Program-made: the position numbers and the translations under genes
Source of the DNA: Pseudomonas sp. Ga0074129
GTDB taxonomy: Bacteria; Pseudomonadota; Gammaproteobacteria; Pseudomonadales; Pseudomonadaceae
Assembly (NCBI GenBank): GCA_001465025.1
Contig: LNDO01000106.1
Span: 1 to 40,683 of the forward strand
Direction: 5' to 3'
Length of the DNA: 40,683 bases
The notes under the pieces: model-generated
What the model was told of the DNA's origin: nothing
What the model saw: the letters and a program-made list of their open reading frames with translations, nothing else
The model's database searches: none
Shown here: positions 18,313 through 27,906 of the stretch, piece after piece
Position numbering within the stretch: the stretch's first letter is position 1
Layout: every line of letters starts with the position of its first letter

Positions 18313-18438
18313 CTATGGGTTGCCGATCAAACGATTTGTGGCTTAATGGTCACGACGCGACCCTATGTGTCTGAAATGGTGTTCGGTTAGACTCTGGCTT
18401 CTTTCGTATACCCGCTGGTTCGTTCGAGGATTTGCTCC

Positions 18439-20217
18439 ATGGCTGACTACAAAGCTCCCCTGCGCGATATGCGCTTCGTGCTCAATGAAGTGTTTGAAGT
18501 GTCCAAGCTGTGGGCCCAATTGCCGGGCCTGGCCGAGGTGGTGGATGAAGACACCGCAGCGGCGATTCTCGAAGAAGCCGGCAAAGTCATGGCGGGCAGC
18601 ATTGCGCCGCTTAACCGCAGCGGCGATGAAGAAGGCTGCTCGTGGAACAACGGCGTGGTGAAAACCCCAGCCGGTTTCCCTGAGGCCTATCAAACCTACG
18701 CCGATGGCGGTTGGGTTGGCGTCGGTGGTGATCCGCTATTCGGCGGCATGGGCATGCCCAAGGTGATCTCCGCGCAGGTCGAAGAAATGGTCAACTCGGC
18801 CAACCTGTCGTTCGGTCTGTACCCGATGCTGACCGCCGGCGCTTGCCTGTCGATCAACGCCCACGCCAGCGAAGAGCTGAAAGAAAAATACCTGCCGAAC
18901 ATGTACTCCGGCGTTTGGGCCGGTTCCATGTGCCTGACCGAGCCGCACGCCGGCACCGACTTGGGCATCATCCGCACCAAGGCCGAGCCGCAAGCCGACG
19001 GCAGCTTCAAGATCAGCGGCACCAAGATCTTCATCACCGGCGGTGAGCACGACCTGACCGAGAACATCATCCACTTGGTGCTGGCCAAACTGCCGGATGC
19101 ACCGGCTGGCCCGAAAGGCATCTCGCTGTTTTTGGTGCCGAAAGTCATGGTCAATGCCGACGGTTCGCTGGGCGAGAAGAACAGCCTGTCCTGCGGCTCG
19201 ATCGAACACAAAATGGGTATCAAGGCCTCGGCCACCTGCGTGATGAACTTCGACGGCGCCACCGGCTGGATCGTCGATGCGCCGAACAAGGGCCTTGCTG
19301 CCATGTTCACCATGATGAACTACGAGCGTCTGGGTGTTGGCATTCAGGGTCTCTCCCTGGGCGAGCGCAGCTACCAGAACGCCGTGGAATATGCCCGCGA
19401 CCGTATCCAGAGCCGCGCGCCGACCGGCCCGGTGGCTAAAGACAAAGCCGCTGACCCGATCATCGTGCACCCAGACGTGCGCCGCATGCTGCTGACCATG
19501 AAAGCCCTGAACGAAGGCGGCCGTGCCTTCTCCAGCTACGTGGCCATGCAACTCGACACCGCCAAGTACAGCGAAGACACCACCACCCGCAAGCGCGCCG
19601 AAGAGCTGGTCGCCCTGCTGACGCCAGTGGCCAAAGCCTTCCTCACCGACATGGCGCTGGAAACCACCGTGCACGGCCAGCAGATCTTTGGCGGCCACGG
19701 CTTTATCCGTGAGTGGGGCCAAGAGCAGCTGATCCGCGACTGCCGCATCACTCAGATCTACGAAGGCACCAACGGCATTCAGGCGCTCGACCTGGTCGGC
19801 CGCAAAGTAGTCGGCAGCGGCGGTGCGTTCTACAAGCACTTCGCCGAAGAGATCAAAGCCTTCACCGACAGCGCCGACGCCTCGCTGGCCGAGTTCGTCA
19901 ACCCGCTGAAAGACGCCATCGCCAACCTGGAACTGATGACCAGCGACTTGCTGGAGCGCGCCAAGGCCAACCCGAATGAAGTCGGTGCTGCCTCGGTCGA
20001 GTACCTGCAGGTGTTCGGTTACACCGCCTACGCCTACATGTGGGCGCTTATGGCCCGTACCGCACTGGCCAAACAGGATCAAGACGAGTTCTACGTGAGC
20101 AAACTGGGCACCGCGCGTTTCTTCTTCGCCCGCCTGTTGCCGCGTATCCACTCGCTGACCGCTTCGGTTAAAGCCGGTAGCGAGTCGCTGTACCTGCTGG
20201 ACGCAGCGCAGTTCTAA
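18439..20217 (+). CDS. Acyl-CoA dehydrogenase (third of three paralogues)
   Basis: A 592-residue FAD-dependent acyl-CoA dehydrogenase starting [20 protein letters not shown], with MCLTEPHAGTDLGI and the probable base Glu442 in IYEGTNGIQALDLVG. GAGGA lies eight bases before the ATG. It is more diverged from the other two (for example FGLYPMLTAGACLSINAHAS where they have WGMYPGL). By order it may correspond to P. aeruginosa PA0508 (called FadE2, medium-chain), which is inference from memory. It has its own terminator. A degenerate PsrA half-site lies upstream but is not convincing. Confidence 0.95.
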   Translation: MADYKAPLRDMRFVLNEVFEVSKLWAQLPGLAEVVDEDTAAAILEEAGKVMAGSIAPLNRSGDEEGCSWNNGVVKTPAGFPEAYQTYADGGWVGVGGDPLFGGMGMPKVISAQVEEMVNSANLSFGLYPMLTAGACLSINAHASEELKEKYLPNMYSGVWAGSMCLTEPHAGTDLGIIRTKAEPQADGSFKISGTKIFITGGEHDLTENIIHLVLAKLPDAPAGPKGISLFLVPKVMVNADGSLGEKNSLSCGSIEHKMGIKASATCVMNFDGATGWIVDAPNKGLAAMFTMMNYERLGVGIQGLSLGERSYQNAVEYARDRIQSRAPTGPVAKDKAADPIIVHPDVRRMLLTMKALNEGGRAFSSYVAMQLDTAKYSEDTTTRKRAEELVALLTPVAKAFLTDMALETTVHGQQIFGGHGFIREWGQEQLIRDCRITQIYEGTNGIQALDLVGRKVVGSGGAFYKHFAEEIKAFTDSADASLAEFVNPLKDAIANLELMTSDLLERAKANPNEVGAASVEYLQVFGYTAYAYMWALMARTALAKQDQDEFYVSKLGTARFFFARLLPRIHSLTASVKAGSESLYLLDAAQF

Positions 20218-20237
20218 ACGCTGTCTGGCAACCCCAA

Positions 20238-20265
20238 AGCCCCGGCCTCGTGCCGGGGTTTTGCG
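20238..20265 (+). terminator. Terminator of the third acyl-CoA dehydrogenase
   Basis: CCCCGGC-CTCGT-GCCGGGG followed by TTTTGCGTTTT, 22 bases after the stop. Confidence 0.9.
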
Positions 20266-20373
20266 TTTTGGCAGCCTAAAAAATGCGACGACGGTTTAAA
20301 GCCAAAAGCCATCACAGCCTATTTGTATAGTCATTTGTTGCTATATGGGTTGATAAAAGGGTTTTTTAGGTTT

Positions 20374-20389
20374 ATTCGTATATACAAAT
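20374..20389 (+). promoter_or_regulatory. HutC-type operator upstream of hutI
   Basis: ATTCGTATATACAAAT differs at one base from a perfect palindrome centred on GTATATAC. It resembles the TGTATATACA-like HutC operators described for Pseudomonas. It lies 18 bases before the hutI start. A weaker partner, ATTTGTATAGTCAT, occurs at 20321-20334. HutC is encoded at the end of the same operon, so autoregulation with urocanate as inducer is likely. Confidence 0.7.
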
Positions 20390-20406
20390 AAAGCGGAAGC
20401 CTGACC

Positions 20407-21642
20407 ATGTCCCGTGCATCCTCCATTCAGTTATGGCGTGACCTCGTGTTGTTTGACGGTGAGCAGACCTGCCCGCAACCCATGGCCGTGTGGGTGCAAG
20501 ACGGTCGCATCGCCGGCTTTTGCCCGGAGGCTGAGTTCGACGCGGCGGCGCTCAGCGATGTACGTGAGGTGGGACGCGGCGGCGTGATGACGCCGGGTCT
20601 GGTCGATTGCCACACCCATCTGGTTTATGCCGGTAATCGCGCCCGTGAATTCGAGCAGCGCCTTGAAGGTGTCAGCTACGCCGATATTGCCCGTGCCGGC
20701 GGCGGCATTCTCAGCACTGTGCGCGCCACCCGTGCAGCCAGTGAAGACGAACTGATCGCCGCCAGCCTGCCGCGCCTGGATGCCTTGCTCGCGGATGGCG
20801 TGACCACGCTGGAGATCAAATCCGGTTATGGCCTGAGCCTCGATGATGAACTGAAGCTGCTACGCGTGGCGCGTCGACTGAGCCAGCTGCGCCCGGTGCG
20901 CGTGCTGACCACGCTGTTGGGCGCACATGCACTGCCGCCGGACTACCACGAGCGCGCGGATGAGTACGTGACGCTGGTCTGTGAGTCCATGATCCCTGCG
21001 GCGGCCGCGCAAGGGCTGGCCGATGCGGTGGATGTGTTCTGCGAGCATATCGGCTTCAGCCCGGCGCAGTGTGAGCGGATTTTTCAAGCGGCGCAGCGTC
21101 ACGGCTTGCCGATCAAGGCGCATGCCGAGCAACTGTCCAATCAAGGCGGCAGCGCGCTGACGGCGCGTTATCAGGGCTTGTCAGCCGACCATATCGAATA
21201 CCTCGACGAGGTCGGCGTACAGGCCATGGCCGCCGCCGGCACGGTCGCCACCCTATTGCCGGGGGCGTTTTACACCCTGCGCGAAACCCAGTTACCGCCC
21301 ATCGCGTTACTGCGCCAATACGGCGTCCCCATGGCTCTGGCCAGCGATGCCAACCCCGGCACTGCGCCTATTTGCTTCCCAACCCTGACCCTTAATCTGG
21401 CCTGCACCCTGTTTCGCCTGACCCCGCGCGAAGCGCTGGCTGGCATGACCGCGCACGCGGCCCGCGCGTTGGGTCGGCCGGATTTGGGACGTATTGCCGT
21501 GGGCGTGCCTGCCGATCTGTGCCTGTGGGCCGTGCAGCAGCCCGCCGAACTGGCGTATGCCGTGCAACCGGGGCGCTTACGCCAGCGCATCGTCAACGGC
21601 GTTATTTGCCACCCCATCGAGGTTGATCATCATGCACGCTGA
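20407..21642 (+). CDS. hutI: Imidazolonepropionase
   Basis: Hydrolyses 4-imidazolone-5-propionate to N-formimino-L-glutamate, the third step of histidine degradation. The 411-residue amidohydrolase has the metal-binding [12 protein letters not shown] near residue 70, a second His in [11 protein letters not shown] near 240, HIEYLDEVG near 260 and the conserved Asp in [10 protein letters not shown] near 315. GGAAG lies nine bases before the ATG. It is the first gene of a five-gene operon; its last 11 bases overlap hutG. The operator just upstream points to control by HutC. Confidence 0.97.
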   Translation: MSRASSIQLWRDLVLFDGEQTCPQPMAVWVQDGRIAGFCPEAEFDAAALSDVREVGRGGVMTPGLVDCHTHLVYAGNRAREFEQRLEGVSYADIARAGGGILSTVRATRAASEDELIAASLPRLDALLADGVTTLEIKSGYGLSLDDELKLLRVARRLSQLRPVRVLTTLLGAHALPPDYHERADEYVTLVCESMIPAAAAQGLADAVDVFCEHIGFSPAQCERIFQAAQRHGLPIKAHAEQLSNQGGSALTARYQGLSADHIEYLDEVGVQAMAAAGTVATLLPGAFYTLRETQLPPIALLRQYGVPMALASDANPGTAPICFPTLTLNLACTLFRLTPREALAGMTAHAARALGRPDLGRIAVGVPADLCLWAVQQPAELAYAVQPGRLRQRIVNGVICHPIEVDHHAR

Positions 21643-22630
21643 TCGTCACTGCATGTCGCTTTGGCAGGGTCGGATTGACCCCGAAGCCGACAGCCCGCGC
21701 TGGCATCAGCGCATTCAGCCGCTCGCCGCAGACAGTGCGCCGGGCTTGGCGTTGCTGGGGTTCGCCAGCGATGAAGGCGTGCGCCGCAATCAGGGGCGCG
21801 TCGGTGCGGTCAATGGCCCGCCGGCCATGCGCAAGGCGTTGGCCAATCTGGCCTGGCACCGTCAGGGCGCGGCCTATGACGCTGGCGATGTACTGTGCGC
21901 CGATGGCGATCTGGACGCCGCCCAGGTGCGTCTGGGTCATAACGTCTGTGCGCTGTTGAATGCCGGGCATTTGCCCATCGTGCTCGGCGGCGGCCATGAA
22001 GTGGCTTTTGGCAGTTGGCTGGGCCTGGCCGCGCACATGGCGTATAGCTCTTCACAAATAGCCGCCCCACGGATGGCCGTCCCACGTATTGGCATTATCA
22101 ATTTCGATGCGCATTTCGACCTGCGCGACCCGGCGCATGCCCATTCCTCGGGAACGCCCTTTGCGCAAATTGCCGAAGACTGTGCTGTCCGTGGTTGGCC
22201 GTTCGCCTATGCCTGCCTGGGCGTCAGCCGCGCCAGTAACACCCGCGCCTTGTTCCAACGCGCCGCTGAATTGAACGTGCTGGTGCGCGAAGACCGCGAG
22301 ATTCGCGAGTCCAGCCTACAGGCCATCAGCGCCGAGCTTTCTGGCTTTATCGCAGGCTGTGATGCGGTTTACCTGACTATCGATATCGACGTACTGCCCG
22401 CCTGCGAAGCGCCGGGCGTTAGCGCACCGGCCGCGCGCGGCGTGCCGCTGGCGCTGCTCGAACCGCTGCTGGAAGGCATCCGCGATAGCGGCAAGCTGCG
22501 CCTGATTGATCTGGCCGAACTCAACCCGGATTACGACATCGACAGCCGCACCGCCAAGGTTGCGGCCCGCCTCATCCATTTGCTGAGCCTGACTGGCTTA
22601 CCTCAACCCTCAACAAGGAGCGCGCCATGA
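21632..22630 (+). CDS. hutG: Formimidoylglutamase (ureohydrolase family)
   Basis: Hydrolyses N-formimino-L-glutamate to glutamate and formamide. The 332-residue protein belongs to the arginase/agmatinase fold: metal ligands appear in [19 protein letters not shown] and TIDIDVLP. This is not the N-formylglutamate deformylase also named HutG in Pseudomonas, so the operon encodes the four-step route without HutF. The start at 21632 follows GAGG by nine bases and overlaps hutI by 11 bases; an alternative ATG at 21653 lacks a ribosome-binding site. The stop overlaps the hutU start in ATGA. Confidence 0.93.
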   Translation: MHADRHCMSLWQGRIDPEADSPRWHQRIQPLAADSAPGLALLGFASDEGVRRNQGRVGAVNGPPAMRKALANLAWHRQGAAYDAGDVLCADGDLDAAQVRLGHNVCALLNAGHLPIVLGGGHEVAFGSWLGLAAHMAYSSSQIAAPRMAVPRIGIINFDAHFDLRDPAHAHSSGTPFAQIAEDCAVRGWPFAYACLGVSRASNTRALFQRAAELNVLVREDREIRESSLQAISAELSGFIAGCDAVYLTIDIDVLPACEAPGVSAPAARGVPLALLEPLLEGIRDSGKLRLIDLAELNPDYDIDSRTAKVAARLIHLLSLTGLPQPSTRSAP

Positions 22631-24309
22631 ACCGTTATCGCGACACCACCATTCGTGCCGCCCGTGGCACCACGCTGACCGCCAAAAGCTGGCTGACCGA
22701 AGCGCCGCTGCGCATGTTGATGAACAACCTCGATCCGGACGTGGCCGAAAATCCAAATGAATTGGTCGTGTACGGTGGCATCGGCCGCGCCGCGCGCGAT
22801 TGGGCGTGCTACGACAAAATCGTCGAGGTGCTCACGCGCCTTGAAGACAACCAGACGCTGTTGATCCAGTCCGGCAAGCCGGTCGGCGTGTTTGAAACGC
22901 ACAAAGACGCGCCGCGCGTGCTGCTGGCCAACTCCAACCTGGTGCCGCACTGGGCCACCTGGAAGCACTTCAACGAACTGGATGCCAAGGGCCTGGCCAT
23001 GTACGGGCAGATGACCGCCGGCAGTTGGATCTACATCGGCAGCCAGGGCATCGTCCAAGGTACTTATGAAACCTTCGTTGAAGCCGGTCGTCAGCATTAC
23101 GGCGGCAACCTCAAAGGCCGTTGGGTGCTCACCGCAGGCCTAGGCGGCATGGGCGGCGCGCAACCATTGGCGGCAACCCTGGCCGGTGCCTGCTCGCTGA
23201 ATATCGAGTGCCAGCAGTCGCGCATCGATTTCCGCCTTAAGACCCGCTATGTCGATGAGCAAGCCAGCGATCTGGACGACGCCTTGGCGCGTATCGACCG
23301 TTACTGCAGTGCAGGCCAAGCGGTGTCCATCGCCCTCTGTGGCAACGCCGCTGAAATTCTGCCGGAACTGGTGCGCCGTGGCGTGCGTCCGGACATGGTC
23401 ACCGACCAGACCAGCGCCCACGACCCCCGCCACGGTTACCTGCCGGCCGGCTGGAGCTGGGACGAGTACGTGGCCCGTGGCAAAACCGAGGAGGCGCTGG
23501 TGGTCAACGCCGCCAAGCAATCCATGGCCGTGCACGTGCGCGCCATGCTGGCCTTCCAGCAGATGGGCGTGCCGACCTTTGACTACGGCAACAACATCCG
23601 CCAGATGGCGCTGGAGGAGGGCGTCGATAACGCCTTCGATTTCCCTGGCTTTGTCCCAGCCTATATCCGCCCGCTGTTCTGTCGCGGTATTGGTCCGTTT
23701 CGTTGGGTTGCGCTGTCGGGGGATCCGGAAGACATCTACAAAACCGACGCCAAGGTCAAAGAACTGATCCCCGACGACGCCCATCTGCACAACTGGCTGG
23801 ACATGGCCCGCGAGCGCATCAGTTTTCAGGGTTTGCCCGCACGGATCTGCTGGGTCGGCCTGAAAGATCGCGCGCGTCTGGCGCAGGCCTTCAACGACAT
23901 GGTCGCCAGCGGCGAGCTGAAAGCACCGATCGTCATCGGCCGCGACCATCTGGATTCCGGCTCGGTGGCCAGCCCGAATCGTGAAACCGAAGCCATGCAG
24001 GACGGATCCGACGCCGTGTCCGACTGGCCATTGCTCAACGCCCTGTTGAATACTGCGGGCGGCGCGACCTGGGTGTCGTTGCACCACGGTGGCGGGGTTG
24101 GCATGGGCTTTTCGCAGCATTCCGGGGTGGTGATCGTCGCTGACGGCAGCGCCGACGCCCGCGCCCGTCTGGGCCGAGTATTGAGAAATGATCCAGGTAC
24201 CGGGGTGATGCGCCACGCCGATGCCGGTTATGAAATGGCTGTAGATTGTGCCCGCGAGCAGGGCCTCGACCTGCCTATGATTGCTGCGACCCAAGGAGCC
24301 CCCTTATGA
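22627..24309 (+). CDS. hutU: Urocanate hydratase
   Basis: NAD+-dependent hydration of urocanate to imidazolonepropionate, the second step of histidine degradation. At 560 residues the length is standard. Family segments visible are [34 protein letters not shown] (dinucleotide-binding glycines), [18 protein letters not shown] and [21 protein letters not shown] lies seven bases before the ATG, which overlaps the hutG stop. The 3' end overlaps hutH through the same ATGA arrangement, a sign of translational coupling across hutG-U-H. Confidence 0.98.
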   Translation: MNRYRDTTIRAARGTTLTAKSWLTEAPLRMLMNNLDPDVAENPNELVVYGGIGRAARDWACYDKIVEVLTRLEDNQTLLIQSGKPVGVFETHKDAPRVLLANSNLVPHWATWKHFNELDAKGLAMYGQMTAGSWIYIGSQGIVQGTYETFVEAGRQHYGGNLKGRWVLTAGLGGMGGAQPLAATLAGACSLNIECQQSRIDFRLKTRYVDEQASDLDDALARIDRYCSAGQAVSIALCGNAAEILPELVRRGVRPDMVTDQTSAHDPRHGYLPAGWSWDEYVARGKTEEALVVNAAKQSMAVHVRAMLAFQQMGVPTFDYGNNIRQMALEEGVDNAFDFPGFVPAYIRPLFCRGIGPFRWVALSGDPEDIYKTDAKVKELIPDDAHLHNWLDMARERISFQGLPARICWVGLKDRARLAQAFNDMVASGELKAPIVIGRDHLDSGSVASPNRETEAMQDGSDAVSDWPLLNALLNTAGGATWVSLHHGGGVGMGFSQHSGVVIVADGSADARARLGRVLRNDPGTGVMRHADAGYEMAVDCAREQGLDLPMIAATQGAPL

Positions 24310-25841
24310 GCCTGTTTACCCTGCACCCCGGTCAGCTGAGCCTGGCCGATGTGCGTGCCGCCTACCAAGCGCCGCTACAGGTGCGTCTGGACCCTAGCGC
24401 TCACGCCGCCATCGAGGCCAGCGTGGCCTGCGTCAACGGCATCATCGCCGAGGGCCTTACGGCTTATGGCATCAACACCGGTTTTGGCTTGCTCGCCTCA
24501 ACCCGTATCGCCAATGAAGACCTGGAAAAGTTGCAGCGTTCGCTGGTGTTGTCGCATGCCGCCGGCGTCGGCGAGCCGCTGGACGACGCCATGGTGCGGC
24601 TGATCATGCTGCTCAAGGTCAACAGCTTGGCGCGCGGTTTCTCCGGTATTCGCCTGCAGGTGATCGAGGCGCTGATTACGCTGATCAATGCAGAGGTCTA
24701 CCCGCATATTCCGCTCAAGGGGTCCGTCGGCGCATCTGGAGATCTGGCTCCCTTGGCGCACATGTCGCTGGTGCTGCTGGGTGAAAGCCAGGCGCGCTAC
24801 AAGGGGCAATGGCTGCCCGCCACTGAGGCATTGGCCATCGCCGGTTTACAGCCGATGACCCTGGCCGCCAAAGAAGGCTTGGCGCTGCTTAACGGTACGC
24901 AGGTGTCCACCGCCTATGCGCTGCGCGGCCTGTTTGAGGCTGAGGATCTGTTTGCCGCCGCCACTGTTTGCGGCGCACTGACGGTCGAGGCTGCGCTGGG
25001 CTCGCGCGCACCGTTTGACCCGCGCATTCATGCGGCGCGTGGCCAGCGCGGGCAAATCGATGCAGCGGCCATCTATCGCCACCTGCTCGGTGAGAGCAGC
25101 GAGGTCGGGCGCTCTCATGAGGCCTGCGACAAGGTGCAGGACCCTTACTCATTGCGCTGCCAGCCGCAGGTGATGGGTGCCTGCCTGACCCAGCTGCGCC
25201 AAGCCGCTGAGGTGCTGGCGGTGGAAGCCAACGCCGTGTCGGATAACCCGCTGGTGTTCGCCGCCGAGGGCGATGTGATTTCGGGTGGCAACTTCCACGC
25301 AGAACCCGTGGCCATGGCCGCCGACAATATCGCCCTGGCGATTGCCGAAATCGGCGCACTGAGCGAACGGCGTACCTCGCTGATGATGGACAAGCACATG
25401 TCGCAGCTGCCGCCGTTTCTGGTGGCCAATGGCGGGGTCAATTCCGGCTTTATGATCGCTCAGGTCACTGCTGCCGCCCTGGCCAGTGAGAACAAGGCAT
25501 TGGCTCACCCGCACAGCGTCGACAGCCTACCGACGTCGGCGAACCAGGAAGACCATGTCTCCATGGCCCCAGCCGCCGGTAAACGCCTGTGGGAAATGGC
25601 CGCCAACACCCGTGGCGTGCTGGCCATCGAGTGGCTGGGAGCTTGCCAGGGCCTGGATTTCCGCCAAGGGTTGCACAGTTCGCCGCTGCTCGAGCAAGCA
25701 CGCCACGCCTTGCGTGCGCAGGTTCCGTATTACGTGGAAGACCGTTTCTTTGCTCTGGATATCGAGGCCGCCAATACCCTGCTCGCCGAGCGCGTGCTGA
25801 GCCCGCTGTTGCCGAGCGGGTTATTACCGTCGCTGACGTAG
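24306..25841 (+). CDS. hutH: Histidine ammonia-lyase
   Basis: Deaminates L-histidine to urocanate, the first step of the pathway. The 511-residue protein has the Ala-Ser-Gly triplet (residues 143-145, in [17 protein letters not shown]) that cyclises into the MIO prosthetic group. Other family segments are YGINTGFG near 53 and [11 protein letters not shown] near 410. The frame extends 20 codons upstream inside hutU, but the ATG at 24306 has AAGGAG seven bases before it. The TAG stop is part of the interspersed repeat that begins here, so the last codons may have been trimmed or extended by that insertion. Confidence 0.98.
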   Translation: MSLFTLHPGQLSLADVRAAYQAPLQVRLDPSAHAAIEASVACVNGIIAEGLTAYGINTGFGLLASTRIANEDLEKLQRSLVLSHAAGVGEPLDDAMVRLIMLLKVNSLARGFSGIRLQVIEALITLINAEVYPHIPLKGSVGASGDLAPLAHMSLVLLGESQARYKGQWLPATEALAIAGLQPMTLAAKEGLALLNGTQVSTAYALRGLFEAEDLFAAATVCGALTVEAALGSRAPFDPRIHAARGQRGQIDAAAIYRHLLGESSEVGRSHEACDKVQDPYSLRCQPQVMGACLTQLRQAAEVLAVEANAVSDNPLVFAAEGDVISGGNFHAEPVAMAADNIALAIAEIGALSERRTSLMMDKHMSQLPPFLVANGGVNSGFMIAQVTAAALASENKALAHPHSVDSLPTSANQEDHVSMAPAAGKRLWEMAANTRGVLAIEWLGACQGLDFRQGLHSSPLLEQARHALRAQVPYYVEDRFFALDIEAANTLLAERVLSPLLPSGLLPSLT

Positions 25842-25898
25842 CCCGGATGAACTCCGGGAGCTCGCGTGTGGTCCGCCCCGGATTGCATCCGGGCTACG
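25837..25898. repeat. Interspersed palindromic repeat (TAGCCCGGAT family)
   Basis: CGTAGCCCGGATGAACTCCGGG opens and CCCGGATTGCATCCGGG...CTACG closes the element; the outer arms are perfectly complementary. The TAG at 25839-25841 is the hutH stop codon. Confidence 0.8.
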
Positions 25899-25913
25899 TC
25901 GTGTATTGCTTTG

Positions 25914-25968
25914 GTAGGGTGGACAACGCGCAGCGTGTCCACCAGCTCCGCGCGTTGCCCGCCCTACG
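25914..25968. repeat. Interspersed repeat (GTAGGGTGGAC family)
   Basis: GTAGGGTGGACAACGCGCAG is followed by CGTGTCCACC and a closing GCCCTACG. It is the same family as 33233-33315. With the preceding repeat it fills the hutH-hutC gap. Confidence 0.7.
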
Positions 25969-26025
25969 TCGCGGCTTGTTGACGGGTTATTATCCGCGCA
26001 TCGGGACCATCCCCAAGGAGCCGCT

Positions 26026-26739
26026 GTGAGCAGTGCCACCCCGCGTTACAAAGTGATTGAAGCGTTTCTACTGGAGCGTATCCACAGTGGCGCATACCCC
26101 ATCAATCACCAGATTCCGCCGGAAGAACAGTTGGCGCGGGATTTTGGAGTGAGCCGCATGACGGCCAACAAGGCCATTCGCGACCTGGTGCAAAAGGGCT
26201 ATCTGCTGCGCCAAGCGGGCTTGGGTACGTTTGTCACCGACCGCAAAGCAGAATCCTCACTGCATGAAGTGCTGAACATCGCCAATGAAGTGCGCGGGCG
26301 TGGCCATGCTTACAGCAACGACATTATTTGCTGCGAGGCGCTGGCGGCGGATGATGAAGTAGCGCTGCGCCTGGGGTTGCGCGTGGGCGCTGAGGTGTTC
26401 CACAGCATGCTGGTGCACCGCGAAGACACTGTGCCGATCCAACTGGAAGACCGCTTCGTTAACCCGCGTTGGGTGCCGCACTACCTGCAAAGCGATTTTG
26501 CCAAGCAGACGCCCAACGAGGTGCTGGTCAACAGCTGCCCGATTTCCGATGTCGAACATGTGGTTGAGGCGGTGCGGGTGGATCAAGCGGTGGCGGCCTT
26601 GCTGGATATCGACATGACCACGCCGTGCCTGAGTGTGATTCGCCGGACGTGGTCCGATGACCATCTGATCAGCTACGCCCGGCTGATTCATCCGGGCGAT
26701 CGCTACAAACTTCGCTCACTGCACAAGACGCGGCCTTAA
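26026..26739 (+). CDS. hutC: HutC, GntR-family histidine utilisation repressor
   Basis: Represses hut genes until urocanate binds. The 237-residue protein has an N-terminal winged helix (GAYPINHQIPPEEQLARDFG, then VSRMTANKAIRDLVQKGYL) and a C-terminal UTRA effector domain from about residue 90. It starts with GTG, preceded by AAGGAG at 26015-26020, five bases away; no in-frame ATG is suitable. It lies 184 bases after hutH with two repeats between and no terminator, so it is probably transcribed with the operon, weakly, from the operator-controlled promoter. Confidence 0.95.
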   Translation: MSSATPRYKVIEAFLLERIHSGAYPINHQIPPEEQLARDFGVSRMTANKAIRDLVQKGYLLRQAGLGTFVTDRKAESSLHEVLNIANEVRGRGHAYSNDIICCEALAADDEVALRLGLRVGAEVFHSMLVHREDTVPIQLEDRFVNPRWVPHYLQSDFAKQTPNEVLVNSCPISDVEHVVEAVRVDQAVAALLDIDMTTPCLSVIRRTWSDDHLISYARLIHPGDRYKLRSLHKTRP

Positions 26740-26745
26740 CCGCGA

Positions 26746-27402
26746 TCAGTTTTTGATCTGCTGCTCGACCAGTTCGGGATTATCGATAAAGCGGTTGCGG
26801 GTGCCCTGCAGGCCGGCAATCTTGTCATTTCGGGCTTTTTCTTCCGCGTCGGGCGGGTCCATCTGGTGCCATTTTTTGAACATCTGCACCTGGCCGACGA
26901 TGGGCAGGTCGTATTCAACGTGCATGTAGAAAATCGCCCGGGCTATGTTGCCCTTGGCCTCGTCGCGCGGCTCGACCAGTTGGAAACTGGTTTTCATGTC
27001 GCAGCCAATATCCGCGAATTTGCTCGGCACGCTGTCATCCAACTCGCCGAACTGGGCGTTGCGCCGCGCCAGTTCAACACGGGTCAGGGCCGGATAGAGG
27101 TTGTGCAGGTCAGAGGCGATGTAGCTGTAGCGCGGGTTCATGATTGAACACTGGCGGTCGGTTACGCAGCGCAGCGTACTCTTCAGTTGTTTGGTGCTGT
27201 AGATCGGGCTGGCTTTGAGTTGACCATTTTCGCCGCCGAATGAGCTGCCGCAGTAAAGGGTTGTACCGCCCTGGCCATAAACCTGGCTCCAGAACAGCTG
27301 CACCGCGGCTTTAGGGTCGGCAATTTGGTCTTGCCCGTTGGCGGCTGCCAGAGGGCTGGCGACGGCTGTGAGACAGCCAAGAACAAGAAGCAGTGAGCGC
27401 AT
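26746..27402 (-). CDS. Endonuclease-I-like secreted protein, catalytic motif apparently lost
   Basis: A 218-residue protein with an N-terminal signal peptide (MRSLLLVLGCLTAVASPLAA), so it is probably periplasmic or secreted. Its core matches the EndA/Vvn nuclease family: AVQLFWSQVYGQGGTTLYCG, IASDLHNLYPALTRVELARRN, GDLHNL-type Asn, and IARAIFYMHVEYDLPI. However, where family members carry a Glu-His pair in an (I/W)EHV(Y/V)P segment, this protein reads KASPIYSTKQL. The general-base histidine therefore seems to be missing and nuclease activity is doubtful. The start at 27402 is chosen because it opens the signal peptide; the frame extends 46 codons upstream. It converges with hutC. Confidence 0.82.
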   Translation of the reverse strand: MRSLLLVLGCLTAVASPLAAANGQDQIADPKAAVQLFWSQVYGQGGTTLYCGSSFGGENGQLKASPIYSTKQLKSTLRCVTDRQCSIMNPRYSYIASDLHNLYPALTRVELARRNAQFGELDDSVPSKFADIGCDMKTSFQLVEPRDEAKGNIARAIFYMHVEYDLPIVGQVQMFKKWHQMDPPDAEEKARNDKIAGLQGTRNRFIDNPELVEQQIKN

Positions 27403-27906
27403 GTTTGGCCCCAATGACCGCCGTTGACGGGGTCTGTTGTTTTTGTAAGACAAGTTTGAGTCTAACAAGACCTGCGTCACAAAATAAAGCCACGGGTTTT
27501 CTTTAGGGTTTGCGAAATTTACGCACAGATGCCGCCGCACAGGCGTTTGCCTGCACAGTGGCGTCGCATCAACAGCGTGTAAGTCATTGCTTACAAAGCG
27601 TGCAGCCCATTGCCACTATACCTTCGGTCGGTGGGTAACTAATCTGCCACCCATGGACGTCGCGCAGGAAGCGCACTTTAGCAACAGGGATACGCTGGAC
27701 AGCTGCCAGGATGGCAAGCCGATCAAGGATGTCAGTACACAGTCTGCATAAGCCCCGCGAAAGCGGGGTTTTCTTTTTCTGGCTCGCCATCCATTGCAGC
27801 CACCCTTCAGGCCATCGTTGCGCGATGTTAAAAATTGCACCAGGCAATTTTTAAGGTGTTCGCCAAGCCGCACAACTTCAAGCAGCCGAACCCTTTTCAG
27901 GGGTGA
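27403..27906. other. 504-base gap with a terminator and no assignable gene
   Basis: The right half contains a strong rightward terminator at 27751-27778. A rightward frame is open from before 27540 to a TAA at 27749-27751 that touches the terminator; its only ATG (27652) would give 32 residues and has no ribosome-binding site. Two leftward frames of 85-87 codons overlap it and look like nothing known. An inverted repeat TGTAAG-TCATTG-CTTACA lies at 27578-27595. It could hold a small RNA gene or a gene remnant. Confidence 0.45.
27751..27778 (+). terminator. Strong rightward rho-independent terminator without an assigned gene
   Basis: CCCCGC-GAAA-GCGGGG followed by TTTTCTTTTT. The tetraloop and T run are textbook for the plus strand; the minus strand has no T run after the stem. 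The nearest rightward gene, hutC, ends 1 kb upstream with a convergent gene between, so some other rightward transcript must end here. Confidence 0.85.

Noticed and set aside
18328-18340. A PsrA-like box (CAAACGATTTGTG) before the third acyl-CoA dehydrogenase
   Set aside because: Only one half-site fits; the other arm is out of register and the palindrome is not formed. I would not call it without binding data.
20321-20400. A clear promoter for hutI, either sigma70 or sigma54
   Set aside because: TTGATA at 20350 lacks a good -10 at the right distance, and no TGGCA-N7-TGC pattern was found. The operator is visible but the promoter is not resolved.
27584-27873. Two leftward frames of 85-87 codons in the gap after the endonuclease-like gene
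   Set aside because: They overlap each other in different frames, have no ribosome-binding site and show no recognisable motif.
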